The position numbers were made by a program, and so were the translations under genes. From Bacteroidota bacterium (GTDB lineage: Bacteria; Bacteroidota; Bacteroidia; Chitinophagales; Chitinophagaceae): a stretch of DNA of 64,000 nt. The stretch is from contig JAFDXX010000023.1 in assembly GCA_018267705.1 (NCBI GenBank), positions 62,001-126,000 on the forward strand, given 5' to 3'. Below are positions 9,039 through 19,431 of this stretch, one piece after another (the first letter of the stretch is position 1; every line of letters starts with the position of its first letter). The notes beneath the pieces were generated by a model that worked only from the letters and a program-made list of their open reading frames with translations, did not search any database and was not told where the DNA came from.

Positions 9039-11483
9039 ATGAAATATTTTACTTTAGTTTTTTTATTGCTTATCACTTATTACACCAATGCCACACAAGT
9101 AAATGGAGTTGTAAAAGATTCAAAAGGAAACATACTTCCATTCTCCTCTATTTTAATTAAAGGAACCGCAAAAGGTACAACGGCCAATGCTAAAGGCTTT
9201 TATACGCTGCAATTAAATAATGGTAACTATACATTGGTTTGTCAGCATATTGGCTTTACTTCTGTAGAAAAGAAAGTAAAAGTTGTGAATGAAAATGTAG
9301 AAGTTGATTTTATATTAAGTGAGCAAGAATATAAATTAACCGATGTTGTAATAAAAAGTGGGAGTGAAGATCCGGCGTATGAAATAATAAGAAAAACAAT
9401 TGCTAAACGCGAAGAACATTTAAATGAAATAAAAAAATATCAGGTTGAAGTTTATATAAAAGGGCAAATGCAGTTGAGAGGTTATCCTAAAAAATTTATG
9501 GGAGAAACAGTTGATTTTGAAGATGGAGATACTAGTAAACACAAAATGATTTTTTTGTCTGAAACAGTTGCCAACTATTCTGTTGATGGAAATAAAAAAA
9601 AGGTTGATGTTGTTTCAACACGTGTAAGCGGCAGCAGCAATAGCTTTGGTTTTAGCAGCCCGCAAATTATTTCATTTTATGAAAATAATATTTCTATTGC
9701 AGCACTTAATCCACGTGGATTTATTTCACCTATAAGCAACAATGCTTTCAATTTTTATAAATATAAATTTGAAGGAATGTTTTTTGAAAATGGAAAAACT
9801 ATTAATAGAATAAAAGTTATTCCTAAAAGAAAATACGAACCTTTATTTTCAGGCTACATCAATATTATAGAAGATGAATGGCGTTTGCAGAGCGTGCAAC
9901 TACAGTTGTTAAAAGAACAACAAATGCAATATTTGGATACTTTAACTATTGAGCAGTTATATATTCCGTTAAGAAATATTTGGGTAATAAAACAACAAGT
10001 TATAAAACCTGCAGGCAAAATTTTTTCTTTCGATTTTTTTGGAAGTTTTTTACAAGTGTATGATAAATTTAATATTGAGCCCGAGTATAAAAAAGGCTTC
10101 TTTGGCAATACACTTATGAAATTTTTTGATAGTTCAAACAAAAAATCAATTAATTATTGGGATAGCATTCGCCCCGTGCCTTTATCTGTTGCAGAAGCAA
10201 AAGATTATAAGAAAAAAGATAGTTTAGAACAAGAAAGAAAATCTCCGCATTATTTAGATTCATTAGATAAAAAAAGAAATACACTTACACTCGGAAAACT
10301 TTTTTTAACAGGTTATAACTATAGTAAAGAAAAATATAAAACAAATTTTTCGTTTGAACCATTAACTAAATCTTTTAATAGTTATAATACTGTTGAGGGT
10401 TTTGTACTTAGCCTTTCCGCCAATTATAATAAAAGATTTGAAGACAAGAAATCATTATCACTCTCTTCTAATTTTCGTTATGGATTAAGCAACACGCATT
10501 TTAATGCATCTATAAATGGAAATTATAATTTAGCTACAAAATACGCTTCTTCTTTATTTTTTGGAGGAGGAAAAAATGTGTTTCAATTTAATAATAACAA
10601 CCCTATTGCGGTATTTAATAATTCCATTTCAACTTTATGGTACACTGCCAATCACATGAAACTATACGAAGCATGGTATGGTAGAATTGGCTACAGAAAG
10701 GCTTTAGGCGATGGTTTTAATTTTTCAGTATTTGCAACCTATCAACACAGAATGCCTTTGGAAAATACAACAGATTATAAATTTAGTACATACAAAAACA
10801 GAATATTCACACCTAATTTTCCTGTAATTCCTGCTTATGCTTCTGTAAATATTGCAGAGCATAATGCATTAACACTAACGGCAAATTTAACATGGAAGCC
10901 CGGAGCAAAATATATTGAATTTCCTGACAGAAAAATAAATATTGGTTCTCGTTATCCCACATTTAATTTAACTGTTACAAAAGGAATTAATAATTTGTTG
11001 GGAAGTGATGTTGATTATACTAAATGGTATTTTAATATTAGCGATAATTTGAATATGAAATTAGGCGGAAGATTAAGATATGAATTAGAAGCAGGCGGCT
11101 TTTTGCAAGCAGATAAAGTGTTTACGCCCGATTTTATTCATTATTTAGGTAACCAAACAGTTATTGCAAGTCAATACATGAAGGGCTTTCAACTATTGCC
11201 ATATTATGAATTAAGCAATATGAATAATTTTTATACGGCAGGACATATTGAATATCATTTAAATGGATTATTAAGTAATAAAATTCCTTTATTTAGAAAA
11301 TTAAATTGGTTTTTTGTAGTCGGTGCAAATGCTTTGTATATCAATAGTCAAAAAAATTTTTATGAAGCATTTTTCTCTATAGAAAATATTTTTAAAATTA
11401 TTCGGGTAGATTTTGTGCAAGGCTATAAACAAAATGGTGAAACACCACAAGGCATAAAATTTTCGTTGCCATTGTTGTTTTAA
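9039..11483 (+). CDS. DUF5686 family outer-membrane protein with carboxypeptidase-like regulatory domain
   Basis: An 814-residue exported protein. It has a signal peptide (residues 1-17), then a carboxypeptidase-regulatory-like beta-sandwich (about 18-105, beginning QVNGVVKDSKGNILPF), a middle domain, and a long C-terminal part rich in alternating beta strands that looks like an outer-membrane barrel, ending in the aromatic-rich sequence KFSLPLLF. This layout matches the DUF5686 proteins common in Bacteroidota, whose role is not established. An in-frame GTG at 9018 exists, but ATG at 9039 begins directly with the signal peptide. No partner gene lies nearby. Confidence 0.8.
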   Translation: MKYFTLVFLLLITYYTNATQVNGVVKDSKGNILPFSSILIKGTAKGTTANAKGFYTLQLNNGNYTLVCQHIGFTSVEKKVKVVNENVEVDFILSEQEYKLTDVVIKSGSEDPAYEIIRKTIAKREEHLNEIKKYQVEVYIKGQMQLRGYPKKFMGETVDFEDGDTSKHKMIFLSETVANYSVDGNKKKVDVVSTRVSGSSNSFGFSSPQIISFYENNISIAALNPRGFISPISNNAFNFYKYKFEGMFFENGKTINRIKVIPKRKYEPLFSGYINIIEDEWRLQSVQLQLLKEQQMQYLDTLTIEQLYIPLRNIWVIKQQVIKPAGKIFSFDFFGSFLQVYDKFNIEPEYKKGFFGNTLMKFFDSSNKKSINYWDSIRPVPLSVAEAKDYKKKDSLEQERKSPHYLDSLDKKRNTLTLGKLFLTGYNYSKEKYKTNFSFEPLTKSFNSYNTVEGFVLSLSANYNKRFEDKKSLSLSSNFRYGLSNTHFNASINGNYNLATKYASSLFFGGGKNVFQFNNNNPIAVFNNSISTLWYTANHMKLYEAWYGRIGYRKALGDGFNFSVFATYQHRMPLENTTDYKFSTYKNRIFTPNFPVIPAYASVNIAEHNALTLTANLTWKPGAKYIEFPDRKINIGSRYPTFNLTVTKGINNLLGSDVDYTKWYFNISDNLNMKLGGRLRYELEAGGFLQADKVFTPDFIHYLGNQTVIASQYMKGFQLLPYYELSNMNNFYTAGHIEYHLNGLLSNKIPLFRKLNWFFVVGANALYINSQKNFYEAFFSIENIFKIIRVDFVQGYKQNGETPQGIKFSLPLLF

Positions 11484-11508
11484 AAAATTCACATAAAAAT
11501 TATTCACT

Positions 11509-11516
11509 TACTTTTG
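11509..11516 (+). promoter_or_regulatory. -7 element, probable trhO promoter
   Basis: TACTTTTG is an exact TAnnTTTG match, about 65 bases before the chosen start of trhO. No good TTG at -33 is seen. Confidence 0.35.
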
Positions 11517-11580
11517 CGGTACATTTTGCCTGTAATGCAAACAGGTTTATTTGTTAATAAAACATTGGTTATATATACTG

Positions 11581-12636
11581 ATGTCTAAAATGAAATTTAT
11601 GGCACTATTACACAATCGCATTAATAACGATGAGTTAAAACAATTATTAATGCAAGAAACAGAAAAGCGTATTACCGTTAGCTTCTATCAATACTTTTCT
11701 GTTCAAAACCCACAAGAGTTTAGAGATTATTTGTACAAAAATTTAAGTAGTTTAAAAGTTTTTGGTAGAATTTATATTGCTAAAGAAGGCATTAATGCAC
11801 AAGCAAGTATTCCTGAGTCTAATTTTAATTCTTTCAAAAATTTTCTTTATAGCATTGAAAACTTAAATGGGTTACGAATCAATATTGCGGTTGATGACGA
11901 TGGTAAAAGTTTTTGGGTATTAAAAATAAAAGTACGCGAACAAATTGTTGCCGATGGAATTACCGATACTGCTTTCAGTATGAATAATAAAGGCAAATAT
12001 GTTACGGCAACTGAAATGAATAAACTACTCAATGAAAAAGATACAGTGGTTATAGATATGCGGAATCATTATGAATATGAAGTAGGGCATTTTCAAAAAG
12101 CAATTGAAATTCCTTCAGATACTTTTAGAGAACAATTACCAATGGCTGTAGATATGATGAAAGGTAATGAAGATAAAAATATTATAATGTATTGCACCGG
12201 CGGTATAAGATGCGAAAAAGCCAGTGCCTATATGTTGCATAAAGGTTTTAAAAATGTTTTTCATTTAGAAGGTGGTATTATTAATTATGCCAAACAAATT
12301 AAAGAACAACAATTAGAAAGTAAGTTTGTTGGTAAAAATTTTGTATTTGATAATAGGTTAGGAGAAAGAATTACAGAAGATATTATTGCTCATTGCCACC
12401 AATGCGGTAAACCTTGTGATGTGCATGTAAATTGTAAAAACAATGGTTGTCATTTATTGTTTATACAGTGTACTGAATGTGCAGAAAAGTTTGATGGATG
12501 TTGCAGTACAGAATGTAAAGAAACAATACATCTTCCTTTAGAGCGACAAAAAGAAATACGTAAAGGAATTTATAACGGAAAAAATATTTTCAATAAATCA
12601 AAAGTAAGGTTAAGGCCAAGGTTGAATGAGAAGTAG
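11581..12636 (+). CDS. trhO: tRNA uridine(34) hydroxylase, rhodanese type
   Basis: A 351-residue protein of the YceA/TrhO family, which hydroxylates U34 of certain tRNAs as the first step towards 5-carboxymethoxy- or methoxyuridine. Seen: an N-terminal alpha-beta domain (about 1-120), a rhodanese domain with the active-site loop [10 protein letters not shown] near residue 204, and a cysteine-rich C-terminal section (CHQCGKPC, then [12 protein letters not shown]) typical of the family. An upstream in-frame TTG at 11551 would add ten residues; ATG at 11581 gives a length close to the E. coli protein (350) and is preferred. Confidence 0.88.
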   Translation: MSKMKFMALLHNRINNDELKQLLMQETEKRITVSFYQYFSVQNPQEFRDYLYKNLSSLKVFGRIYIAKEGINAQASIPESNFNSFKNFLYSIENLNGLRINIAVDDDGKSFWVLKIKVREQIVADGITDTAFSMNNKGKYVTATEMNKLLNEKDTVVIDMRNHYEYEVGHFQKAIEIPSDTFREQLPMAVDMMKGNEDKNIIMYCTGGIRCEKASAYMLHKGFKNVFHLEGGIINYAKQIKEQQLESKFVGKNFVFDNRLGERITEDIIAHCHQCGKPCDVHVNCKNNGCHLLFIQCTECAEKFDGCCSTECKETIHLPLERQKEIRKGIYNGKNIFNKSKVRLRPRLNEK

Positions 12637-12664
12637 TAAAGTGTAACTTCACTAAAAAACCAAA

Positions 12665-13495
12665 ATGCTTTTAAAAAAATTATATCCGTTAATAATTGTT
12701 GTATTGGCTGTAAATATTATTTCTTGCGGAAAAAACAGTTATATATTACAAACACCACAACCCAATGTATCTGCTATAAGCGGCAATCAATTTTATAAAA
12801 CAGTTACCGCATGGAAATGGAAAGAAAGAGATTCTTTGGCAGTTAAAGAAATACTATCCGGTAATATTCCATCTTTCTTAAAAAAATTTGTAAGAATTAA
12901 TGTTCAATGTTTTGATTCGGTAAACAATAAAACAATTCATGCGTATTATTTTGTTGCTCCAGATTATTTAAGTATTGGCTCAAATGCCGATTGGGCAAGA
13001 GTTCCACTTACTCCAATGGCGGCACAAAAAATTGCAGATAGTTTTCATTGTTTTCTTCCAACAAGAAAAATGGTAAATGATATTTACAACCAAGCAATAG
13101 TAAAATTAGAGCCTGTACCTATGTATGCTTATAGAGATAGTAGCATAACAATGTGGCAACATCATTTAATTATTGAAGGACAAAGACATTTAAAGAAAGG
13201 GTTAATTGCAGGCATTAAAAAAGATGTGGTTATTTCAGGATTAATATCTCGCTATCCCAAACCTCATCATGAAGCTATTTATGGTTGGCATAAATTAGAT
13301 GGGAAACCTATTCAGCCTTTATATGTAGGGCATATTAATTGGTGGGTAGATTATAGCCATGGCATACGTTTGGTGTACGAAAAAATTTGGGTAGAAGGGA
13401 AGCCTATACCATATGCCAATGTACTTGCTAATCCAACATTAAAAAAACTTTTGTGTGATGAAGAATATTGTGATTTTTATAAATATGATTATTAA
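12665..13495 (+). CDS. conserved hypothetical lipoprotein
   Basis: I do not recognise a named family. The 276-residue product has a lipoprotein signal ending IISC with the lipidated cysteine at residue 21, so it should be anchored in the periplasm or outer membrane. The rest is globular with no repeats. The C-terminal half is rich in His and Trp (WQHHLIIEGQRHLKKG, KPHHEAIYGWH, HINWWVDYSHG), spaced as in a metal-dependent or carbohydrate-active site, but this is only suggestive. It begins 28 bases after trhO and may share its transcript; it is convergent with the GntR regulator gene. Confidence 0.65.
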   Translation: MLLKKLYPLIIVVLAVNIISCGKNSYILQTPQPNVSAISGNQFYKTVTAWKWKERDSLAVKEILSGNIPSFLKKFVRINVQCFDSVNNKTIHAYYFVAPDYLSIGSNADWARVPLTPMAAQKIADSFHCFLPTRKMVNDIYNQAIVKLEPVPMYAYRDSSITMWQHHLIIEGQRHLKKGLIAGIKKDVVISGLISRYPKPHHEAIYGWHKLDGKPIQPLYVGHINWWVDYSHGIRLVYEKIWVEGKPIPYANVLANPTLKKLLCDEEYCDFYKYDY

Positions 13496-13518
13496 ATAAA
13501 TCATTTTTTCTTCCTTAT

Positions 13519-14250
13519 TTATTGGCTGGCAACTTCTTCAGTATGTTCAAATATTCTTACAAAATGATTTTCAAAATGTCCACGTATTGAATTTCTAAAT
13601 AGCTCAGGTGTTCCTGTTTTTAAAACATCTACTAATGATTTATGTGATACGAATGTTTTTAAAACAGGTTGTTTTTTTAATAAACCACTATGGTGTACAT
13701 AATCAAAAACAGGTAACAACATTTTCTGAAACTTTTTTAATGTGTTATTGCCTGTTATTTCATATAGTTTACCATGAAAAGCAATTTCATGTTCAATATT
13801 AAATAAATGATACTGTGTTAGGGGAGGTTCATTACTCACAATATCATACAATTCATCAATATCTTCTTTTGTTATTCTTTCAAAAAGAAAATCACTCATG
13901 CCTATTTCTAAAACCAACCTTATTTCAAACATATCTTTTAATGTGGTTTGATCTAAGATATGTGGGTTTAAGCTTTTGCTCATGGTTGCAAATACATCCG
14001 GACTGGTAATAACAGAGCCTTTTTTCTTTTTTGATTCAATTAGTCCTAACATTCTTAAACGCATAAGTGCTTCACGTATAACTGTTCTGCTAACACCTAA
14101 TATTTCAGCTAATTCTATTTCTTTAGGAACAGAATCTCCTACATTTAATTTTCGTTCTTTTAATAGAGAAACAAGTTTAAACTCTACTTTATCTACAAGA
14201 GAACTGGTATCAATTTCTTGAAAACTTTCTTTGATATTTTTACTAAACAT
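13519..14250 (-). CDS. GntR/FadR-type transcription regulator of the sialoglycan locus
   Basis: A 243-residue DNA-binding regulator. It has an N-terminal winged helix of the GntR family (about residues 15-80, with LAEILGVSRTVIREAL as the recognition region) and a C-terminal all-helical FCD ligand domain (about 90-230), making it FadR subfamily. FCD domains often bind sugar acids or organic acids, so a sialic acid-pathway metabolite is a reasonable ligand (inference). It is divergent from susC, and two identical palindromes in the susC leader are likely operators. It most probably represses the locus until the inducer is present. ATG at 14250 fits the family's N terminus. Confidence 0.88.
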   Translation of the reverse strand: MFSKNIKESFQEIDTSSLVDKVEFKLVSLLKERKLNVGDSVPKEIELAEILGVSRTVIREALMRLRMLGLIESKKKKGSVITSPDVFATMSKSLNPHILDQTTLKDMFEIRLVLEIGMSDFLFERITKEDIDELYDIVSNEPPLTQYHLFNIEHEIAFHGKLYEITGNNTLKKFQKMLLPVFDYVHHSGLLKKQPVLKTFVSHKSLVDVLKTGTPELFRNSIRGHFENHFVRIFEHTEEVASQ

Positions 14251-14291
14251 AAGCTGTTATGTGTGTCTTGTTTTATTGTGTTTGCTCCTTT

Positions 14292-14299
14292 CAAAACTA
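14292..14299 (-). promoter_or_regulatory. -7 element of the GntR regulator promoter
   Basis: The minus strand reads TAGTTTTG, an exact TAnnTTTG match, 42 bases before the regulator's ATG. A TTG lies 22 bases upstream of it, a little farther than the usual 19. Confidence 0.4.
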
Positions 14300-14381
14300 A
14301 GGTTATTTTTCTTTTATCTCCCAATTTAATTATAATGCGTTGATTATCAGCGTTATATTAAAGTGTAAAAAAAAGTTAAAA

Positions 14382-14389
14382 TATTTTTG
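14382..14389 (+). promoter_or_regulatory. -7 element of the susC promoter
   Basis: TATTTTTG is an exact TAnnTTTG match and would start transcription near 14396. The two palindromes at 14420-14454 then lie just downstream of the start point, where a bound repressor would block elongation or RNA polymerase binding. The -33 box is poor. Confidence 0.45.
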
Positions 14390-14415
14390 AAAATATGATT
14401 TTTTTTCTTTCTATT

Positions 14416-14433
14416 TGTAATGTCATACATAAT
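14416..14433 (+). promoter_or_regulatory. candidate operator copy 1 for the FadR-type regulator
   Basis: TGTAATGTCATACATAAT contains the perfect palindrome ATGT-CAT-ACAT at 14420-14430. The TGT-N3-ACA form resembles FadR-subfamily GntR operators, and the regulator gene is next door. An identical 18-base copy follows 24 bases later. Confidence 0.6.
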
Positions 14434-14439
14434 GCTTTA

Positions 14440-14457
14440 TGTAATGTCATACATAAT
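14440..14457 (+). promoter_or_regulatory. candidate operator copy 2 for the FadR-type regulator
   Basis: An exact repeat of the 18-base sequence at 14416-14433, with palindrome ATGTCATACAT at 14444-14454. The centre-to-centre distance is 24 bases. It ends 16 bases before the susC ATG. Confidence 0.6.
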
Positions 14458-14473
14458 ACTAAAAACACGCTTT

Positions 14474-17400
14474 ATGAACAAAAAAATTAACTGCAACAAA
14501 ATTCTTCTCAGTTGTTTGTTTTTTGTTTGGGCACTAACAAGCTACGCTCAAACAAAAAAAATTTCAGGAAAGGTTGTTGGCGAGGATAATGCTCCTCTTG
14601 CCGGTGTTACTGTTTTGGTAAAAGGTAAAAATACCAATGCGGTTACCGATGCTAATGGTGCATTTTCTATTCAAGCTGCAACTAAAGATGTTCTTGTTTT
14701 TGAATTTGTTGGTTACACTTCGCAAGAAGTAGTAGTAACCGGCAACACCATTTCTACTATTGTGCTAAAATCATCTGTTTCAAAATTAGATGAAGTAGTA
14801 GTAGTAGGTTATGGTACCCAAAAACGCAAAGAAGTAACCGGAGCTATTTCCAGTGTAAATTCATTAGCCTACAAATACAGCCCAAGTGCTAACGTAGGTA
14901 CTGCATTACAAGGTACGGTTCCTGGTTTATTAGTTCAACAAGCCACTGGTGCACCGGGTGCAACTCCAAGTATTGCTTTTAGAGGTGGTACTGGTTTTGA
15001 TGGATCAGGTACGCCAATGGTAGTTTTAGATGGAGTAGTGGTTCCCTCTCTTTATGGAATTGATATGAATGATGTGGAAAGTATTGATGTATTGAAAGAT
15101 GCTGCTTCTACTGCTATTTATGGAGCGAGAGCCGCTAACGGTGTTATTTTAGTTACTACTAAAAAAGGCAAAAAAGGAAGATCTCAAGTTCAATATACTG
15201 TAAGGCAAACATTTAATCAGATAAGAACAATTGGTCAAGATTATATGAGTGCAGCAGATTATCTTAGAATGAACAGATTGGGTATTCAATCTCGTTATTT
15301 AGCTGATTCTTTAGATGGTAATACTTCTGCAATGAATACAGATAAAGGACAATTAAATGGATCATGGGGTTGGGCTTTTGGAACAACTAACACAAGCCAA
15401 GGTGGTGGTTTATATACTACTCAAAGAGTTTCAAACGCAAACAGACAATATTTGAATGACGCAAATTGGAAATTATTAGTTGATCCTAATCCGTTCTTCC
15501 CTTCACAAAGTGATAGTATTTTATATAAAGATTTAAGTGCTACTACCCGCGAAGGAATGATTGTAAAATCTACACCAACTATTGAGCACAATGTTTTATT
15601 TTCTGGTGCTAACGATCAAGGAGCATTTGCATTGAGTTTAAGTTCTTTAACTGATAATGGAATTATAATAGGTTCTACTTTAAAAAGAATGTCGTTAAAT
15701 TTTAACGGAGGTTTAAATGTGGGCAAAAACTTCAAATTATCACTTAATACTTCTGCATATACTGTAAACACTACCAGCCCTTATAACGATCCGGGTTCTG
15801 GTTATACCAGTGGTGGAAACTCTTCAGCAGGTTTATTACAAAGATTTGTAGGCGTAGCTCCAACAGTAAGGTATAGTAATGATACTTCAGGTGCTATGTT
15901 GCCTGGTCCTAATGATAATACTTTAGGTAATCCTGCTTATTGGAGTACTATATATGTAAATAATAATAATGAACAAAGATTTACCGGTAGCTTAAATGCT
16001 GAATACACTATTTTACCTTATTTAAAGGTTATTGCAAGCACTTCAGGTTTTATGCGTTATGGTGGAAGTAATGCATTTACAAAATCATATATACAAGGAA
16101 ATGGAGGCTCGTTAAATACAACTCGTGCCGGTTCTTTCTCAAATTATAATGATATTCAATATTCTTACAATGCATTTTTACAGTTTGATAAAAAATTTAA
16201 TAAACATAAACTTACTGTAATGGCAGGTGGTGAATATTTAGATTACAAACGTTATATATTCTCAGGAAGTGCTCAAGGTGCACCAACAGATTTAATTCCT
16301 TGGTTAACTGCAGACCCTTCTCCAACCATTGTTAATGGAGCATTAACATACCCTGGTGGTGCTTCTTCAGATTTTGTGTATTGGGAAAGATTAGCTTCTG
16401 CTATTGCAAGAGTGAATTATACTTATGAAGATAAATATTATGTACAAGCTGTACTTCGTTATGATGGTTCAAGTAGGTTAAACAGCAGCAACTTCTACGG
16501 AACCTTCCCAGGTATATCTGTAGGTTGGAATTTGCATAACGAAAATTTTTATAAAAACAGTAAAATTGCAACATATATTACTTCAATTAAACCAAGAATT
16601 GGTTATGGTGTAAATGGTAACTTATATAATTTTGGAAGTAGCTATTTCCCAACAGCTTTAACCTATTCTTCAGCAGGTATTTATAATGGAATGGGAGGTA
16701 CCTATGCAGGTTCTTATATTAACCCTAATTTAAGATGGGAACGTACTAACTCAACCAACTTTGGTTTAGATTTAGGAATACTTAGAAATAGAATCACAAT
16801 TAGTGCAGATTATTTCATAAAAAATGTATTTGATAAATTAGCTTCATTACCAATTTCTGCTCAAACAGGTTTTACAGGTTTTACAACTAACTTATCTCAA
16901 TTACAAAACAAAGGTTTCGAAGCATCAATCAATGCAAAAATCTTAACACCGGCAAAAGCTGATGGTTTAAGTTTAGATGCAGGCTTTACTTTCTATACTG
17001 TTAAAAACTACGCTGTTAAATTACCTTACAATGGCTTACCGGGTAACAGACAAGGTACTATACAAGTATATGATCCCAATAACCCTGGACAATTCAAATA
17101 TGTAAATGGTTTAATTGAAGGACAAAGAATTGGATATGATGAAGTTTGGGCTCCAAAATGGGATGGTATTTACAGAACTGCAGCAGATTTAACTGCAGGT
17201 GCCAATACGTATAATGCTTTCTTACCTTATAACAATAAACGCGTAAAACAATTAGGAGATGCAATTTGGCATCAAGTATATAATAACGATACTATTAACC
17301 AATATCAATATGTTTACGTAGGAAGAACAACTCCACAAGCAACCGGAAGCTTTTTCTTCAATATTGGATATAAAAACTTCCATTTGTACACTGCATTTGA

Positions 17401-17839
17401 TTATGCTTACGGATTTGTAATCTTAAATAATATTAAGCTAAGAGGTTTAAGCCAAGTACAAGGTTCACAAAACGGTACACTAGATGTTTTAAACACATGG
17501 ACAACAAGTAACCCTAATGCTCCATTGCCAAGATATTATTGGGCAAACCAAGGACGTAACTACGCTACAGACGCTTCTGGTAATAACCCTCCGGCAAATA
17601 TGTGGGAGAAAGGAGACTATATTTCTTTGAGAGAATTGACTTTAAACTATCAATTTACTCCTGAAATGCTAACCAAAGCATTCAATAATAAAGTAAAAGG
17701 AATTAGCTTGTTCGTTACCGGTACAAACTTGGTTTATTTTACTAAATATAGTGGAACCTTCCCTGAAGTTGGTGGTTTTGATAATGGTCGTTATCCTTTA
17801 CCACGCCGAGTAACTTTAGGAGCTCAATTAACTTTTTAA
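14474..17839 (+). CDS. susC: SusC/RagA family TonB-dependent outer-membrane transporter
   Basis: A 1121-residue TonB-dependent transporter that would import glycans through the outer membrane with the SusD partner. Seen: a signal peptide (1-24, ending SYAQ), a carboxypeptidase-regulatory-like domain (about 28-105), a TonB-box-like EVVVVGYGTQKR, a plug domain (about 115-225) and a long C-terminal barrel ending TLGAQLTF. Several ATG codons lie upstream in frame from 14420, but these are in the operator repeats; ATG at 14474 starts directly with the basic and hydrophobic parts of the signal. It precedes susD by 18 bases. Confidence 0.95.
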   Translation: MNKKINCNKILLSCLFFVWALTSYAQTKKISGKVVGEDNAPLAGVTVLVKGKNTNAVTDANGAFSIQAATKDVLVFEFVGYTSQEVVVTGNTISTIVLKSSVSKLDEVVVVGYGTQKRKEVTGAISSVNSLAYKYSPSANVGTALQGTVPGLLVQQATGAPGATPSIAFRGGTGFDGSGTPMVVLDGVVVPSLYGIDMNDVESIDVLKDAASTAIYGARAANGVILVTTKKGKKGRSQVQYTVRQTFNQIRTIGQDYMSAADYLRMNRLGIQSRYLADSLDGNTSAMNTDKGQLNGSWGWAFGTTNTSQGGGLYTTQRVSNANRQYLNDANWKLLVDPNPFFPSQSDSILYKDLSATTREGMIVKSTPTIEHNVLFSGANDQGAFALSLSSLTDNGIIIGSTLKRMSLNFNGGLNVGKNFKLSLNTSAYTVNTTSPYNDPGSGYTSGGNSSAGLLQRFVGVAPTVRYSNDTSGAMLPGPNDNTLGNPAYWSTIYVNNNNEQRFTGSLNAEYTILPYLKVIASTSGFMRYGGSNAFTKSYIQGNGGSLNTTRAGSFSNYNDIQYSYNAFLQFDKKFNKHKLTVMAGGEYLDYKRYIFSGSAQGAPTDLIPWLTADPSPTIVNGALTYPGGASSDFVYWERLASAIARVNYTYEDKYYVQAVLRYDGSSRLNSSNFYGTFPGISVGWNLHNENFYKNSKIATYITSIKPRIGYGVNGNLYNFGSSYFPTALTYSSAGIYNGMGGTYAGSYINPNLRWERTNSTNFGLDLGILRNRITISADYFIKNVFDKLASLPISAQTGFTGFTTNLSQLQNKGFEASINAKILTPAKADGLSLDAGFTFYTVKNYAVKLPYNGLPGNRQGTIQVYDPNNPGQFKYVNGLIEGQRIGYDEVWAPKWDGIYRTAADLTAGANTYNAFLPYNNKRVKQLGDAIWHQVYNNDTINQYQYVYVGRTTPQATGSFFFNIGYKNFHLYTAFDYAYGFVILNNIKLRGLSQVQGSQNGTLDVLNTWTTSNPNAPLPRYYWANQGRNYATDASGNNPPANMWEKGDYISLRELTLNYQFTPEMLTKAFNNKVKGISLFVTGTNLVYFTKYSGTFPEVGGFDNGRYPLPRRVTLGAQLTF

Positions 17840-17857
17840 CTTATAAAAGAGATACAA

Positions 17858-19390
17858 ATGAAAAATATTAAAAACATTTATTATCTGTTGGCATTGGTTG
17901 CTTCAACCGCGTTATTTACAGGTTGTAAAAAACAATTGGAAGAAGTTGTTCCACAAGATGCCATTAGTATTCAATCTGCTTTAACCGATGCTAATGCTAC
18001 GCAAACCCTTTATTATGGTGTTTATGCAAGGTTTAGAGCATATAACAGCATCTTCTTTAATTTAGGAGAAATGCGTTCAGATATTTGGGCAGATGGTTTA
18101 TTTACAGAATCTGCTGATGGTACTTCTTTCCAATTATATACGCATAACATTAGCACTACACAAGTACCGTATAGTAACTGGGCAAGTTTATATAATTTAC
18201 TATATCAAATTAATAATTTGATATATGTTTTACCAAAAAGCCCTGTTAATCAAGTTACCCAAACTAGAGAATTAGCAGAAATGTATGGCTTAAGAGCTTA
18301 TGTATATTATACTATGCTAAAAACATGGGGCGGGGTACCTTTAACTACTGCACCAATTCTTACTATTAATAATGCAGCAGATACTTATAAACCAAGAAGC
18401 ACCCCTGATTCTATAATGCTTCAAGTAAAGAGTGATATTGCTCAATCATTACAATTATATAATGGTAATAATGCATTTCAAAGTGGTAACAGAGTATATT
18501 GGAATCGCGTAGCAACTTTAACTTTAAAAGGAGATGTGTTTTTATGGTCTGCTACTAATATGAGCGGAGGTACAGCAGATTATACAACAGCATTATCAGC
18601 TTTACAAGAAGTAAAAGGCTTACAAGGTGCTACATTAAATTTGAATTCAAATTATAACGATAATTTCAATCCTTCTAAAAAATCAAATAATCCTGAAATT
18701 ATTTTTGCTTCAAGTTACGAGCCTAACCAAGCAGCAAACACTTATTTCTATAGCTTATTTTCAGTAAATAGTATTCAAGCTGCAGGGCTTTCATTTGCTC
18801 CTGCATCTACACCAACAGTACAATCGGTTTATCCTTATGTTGGGGGGGCAAACAGAGTAGGCATGTCTCAGACAATGATTACTCGTTTAACATCAGGCCC
18901 TACTGATCAACGCATTACTAATAGTTTTAATGTGATGTATAGCACAACTTCGCCTTTCCCTGTTAAAAGTGTGTTTTTATTGAAATATATTGGTACGGTT
19001 TCAGGTACAAGTCAGGTTTATAATAACGATTATCCTATTTATCGTTATGCAGATGTACTTTTAATGTTGGCTGAAGCAAAAGCTCAATTAGGTCAAGATC
19101 CTACTGCTGAAATTACACAAATAAGAGCAAGAGCATATGGTAGTGCAGCACCTGTGTTTACTAATGGCTCTATTAGTGACAATATGAATGCAATATTAGA
19201 AGAAGGCTTAAGAGAATTTATTGGAGAAGGAAAACGTTGGTGGAGTTTACGTAGAGCTGGTAACAGTTATGTTTATGCTGCAATTAAACCATCTTATTTA
19301 TCACCAACAACAGTAGCACAATTACTGCTACCTATTTCATCAAGTATGATTTTAAATGACCCTTTACTAACACAAACACCGGGTTATTAA
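17858..19390 (+). CDS. susD: SusD/RagB family outer-membrane glycan-binding lipoprotein
   Basis: A 510-residue surface lipoprotein that captures glycan and closes over the SusC barrel. The lipoprotein signal ends LFTGC with the lipidated cysteine at residue 23. The helical SusD fold follows, with the tetratricopeptide-like segment AEMYGLRAYVYYTMLKTWGG near 140 and the C-terminal YRYADVLLMLAEAKAQLG and EGLREFIGEGKRWWSLRR signatures of the family. It is translated right after susC and followed by a strong hairpin. Confidence 0.95.
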   Translation: MKNIKNIYYLLALVASTALFTGCKKQLEEVVPQDAISIQSALTDANATQTLYYGVYARFRAYNSIFFNLGEMRSDIWADGLFTESADGTSFQLYTHNISTTQVPYSNWASLYNLLYQINNLIYVLPKSPVNQVTQTRELAEMYGLRAYVYYTMLKTWGGVPLTTAPILTINNAADTYKPRSTPDSIMLQVKSDIAQSLQLYNGNNAFQSGNRVYWNRVATLTLKGDVFLWSATNMSGGTADYTTALSALQEVKGLQGATLNLNSNYNDNFNPSKKSNNPEIIFASSYEPNQAANTYFYSLFSVNSIQAAGLSFAPASTPTVQSVYPYVGGANRVGMSQTMITRLTSGPTDQRITNSFNVMYSTTSPFPVKSVFLLKYIGTVSGTSQVYNNDYPIYRYADVLLMLAEAKAQLGQDPTAEITQIRARAYGSAAPVFTNGSISDNMNAILEEGLREFIGEGKRWWSLRRAGNSYVYAAIKPSYLSPTTVAQLLLPISSSMILNDPLLTQTPGY

Positions 19391-19431
19391 AATAGTTTAT
19401 TAGAGCATAATAAGCAGTTAGTTAGAAATTT

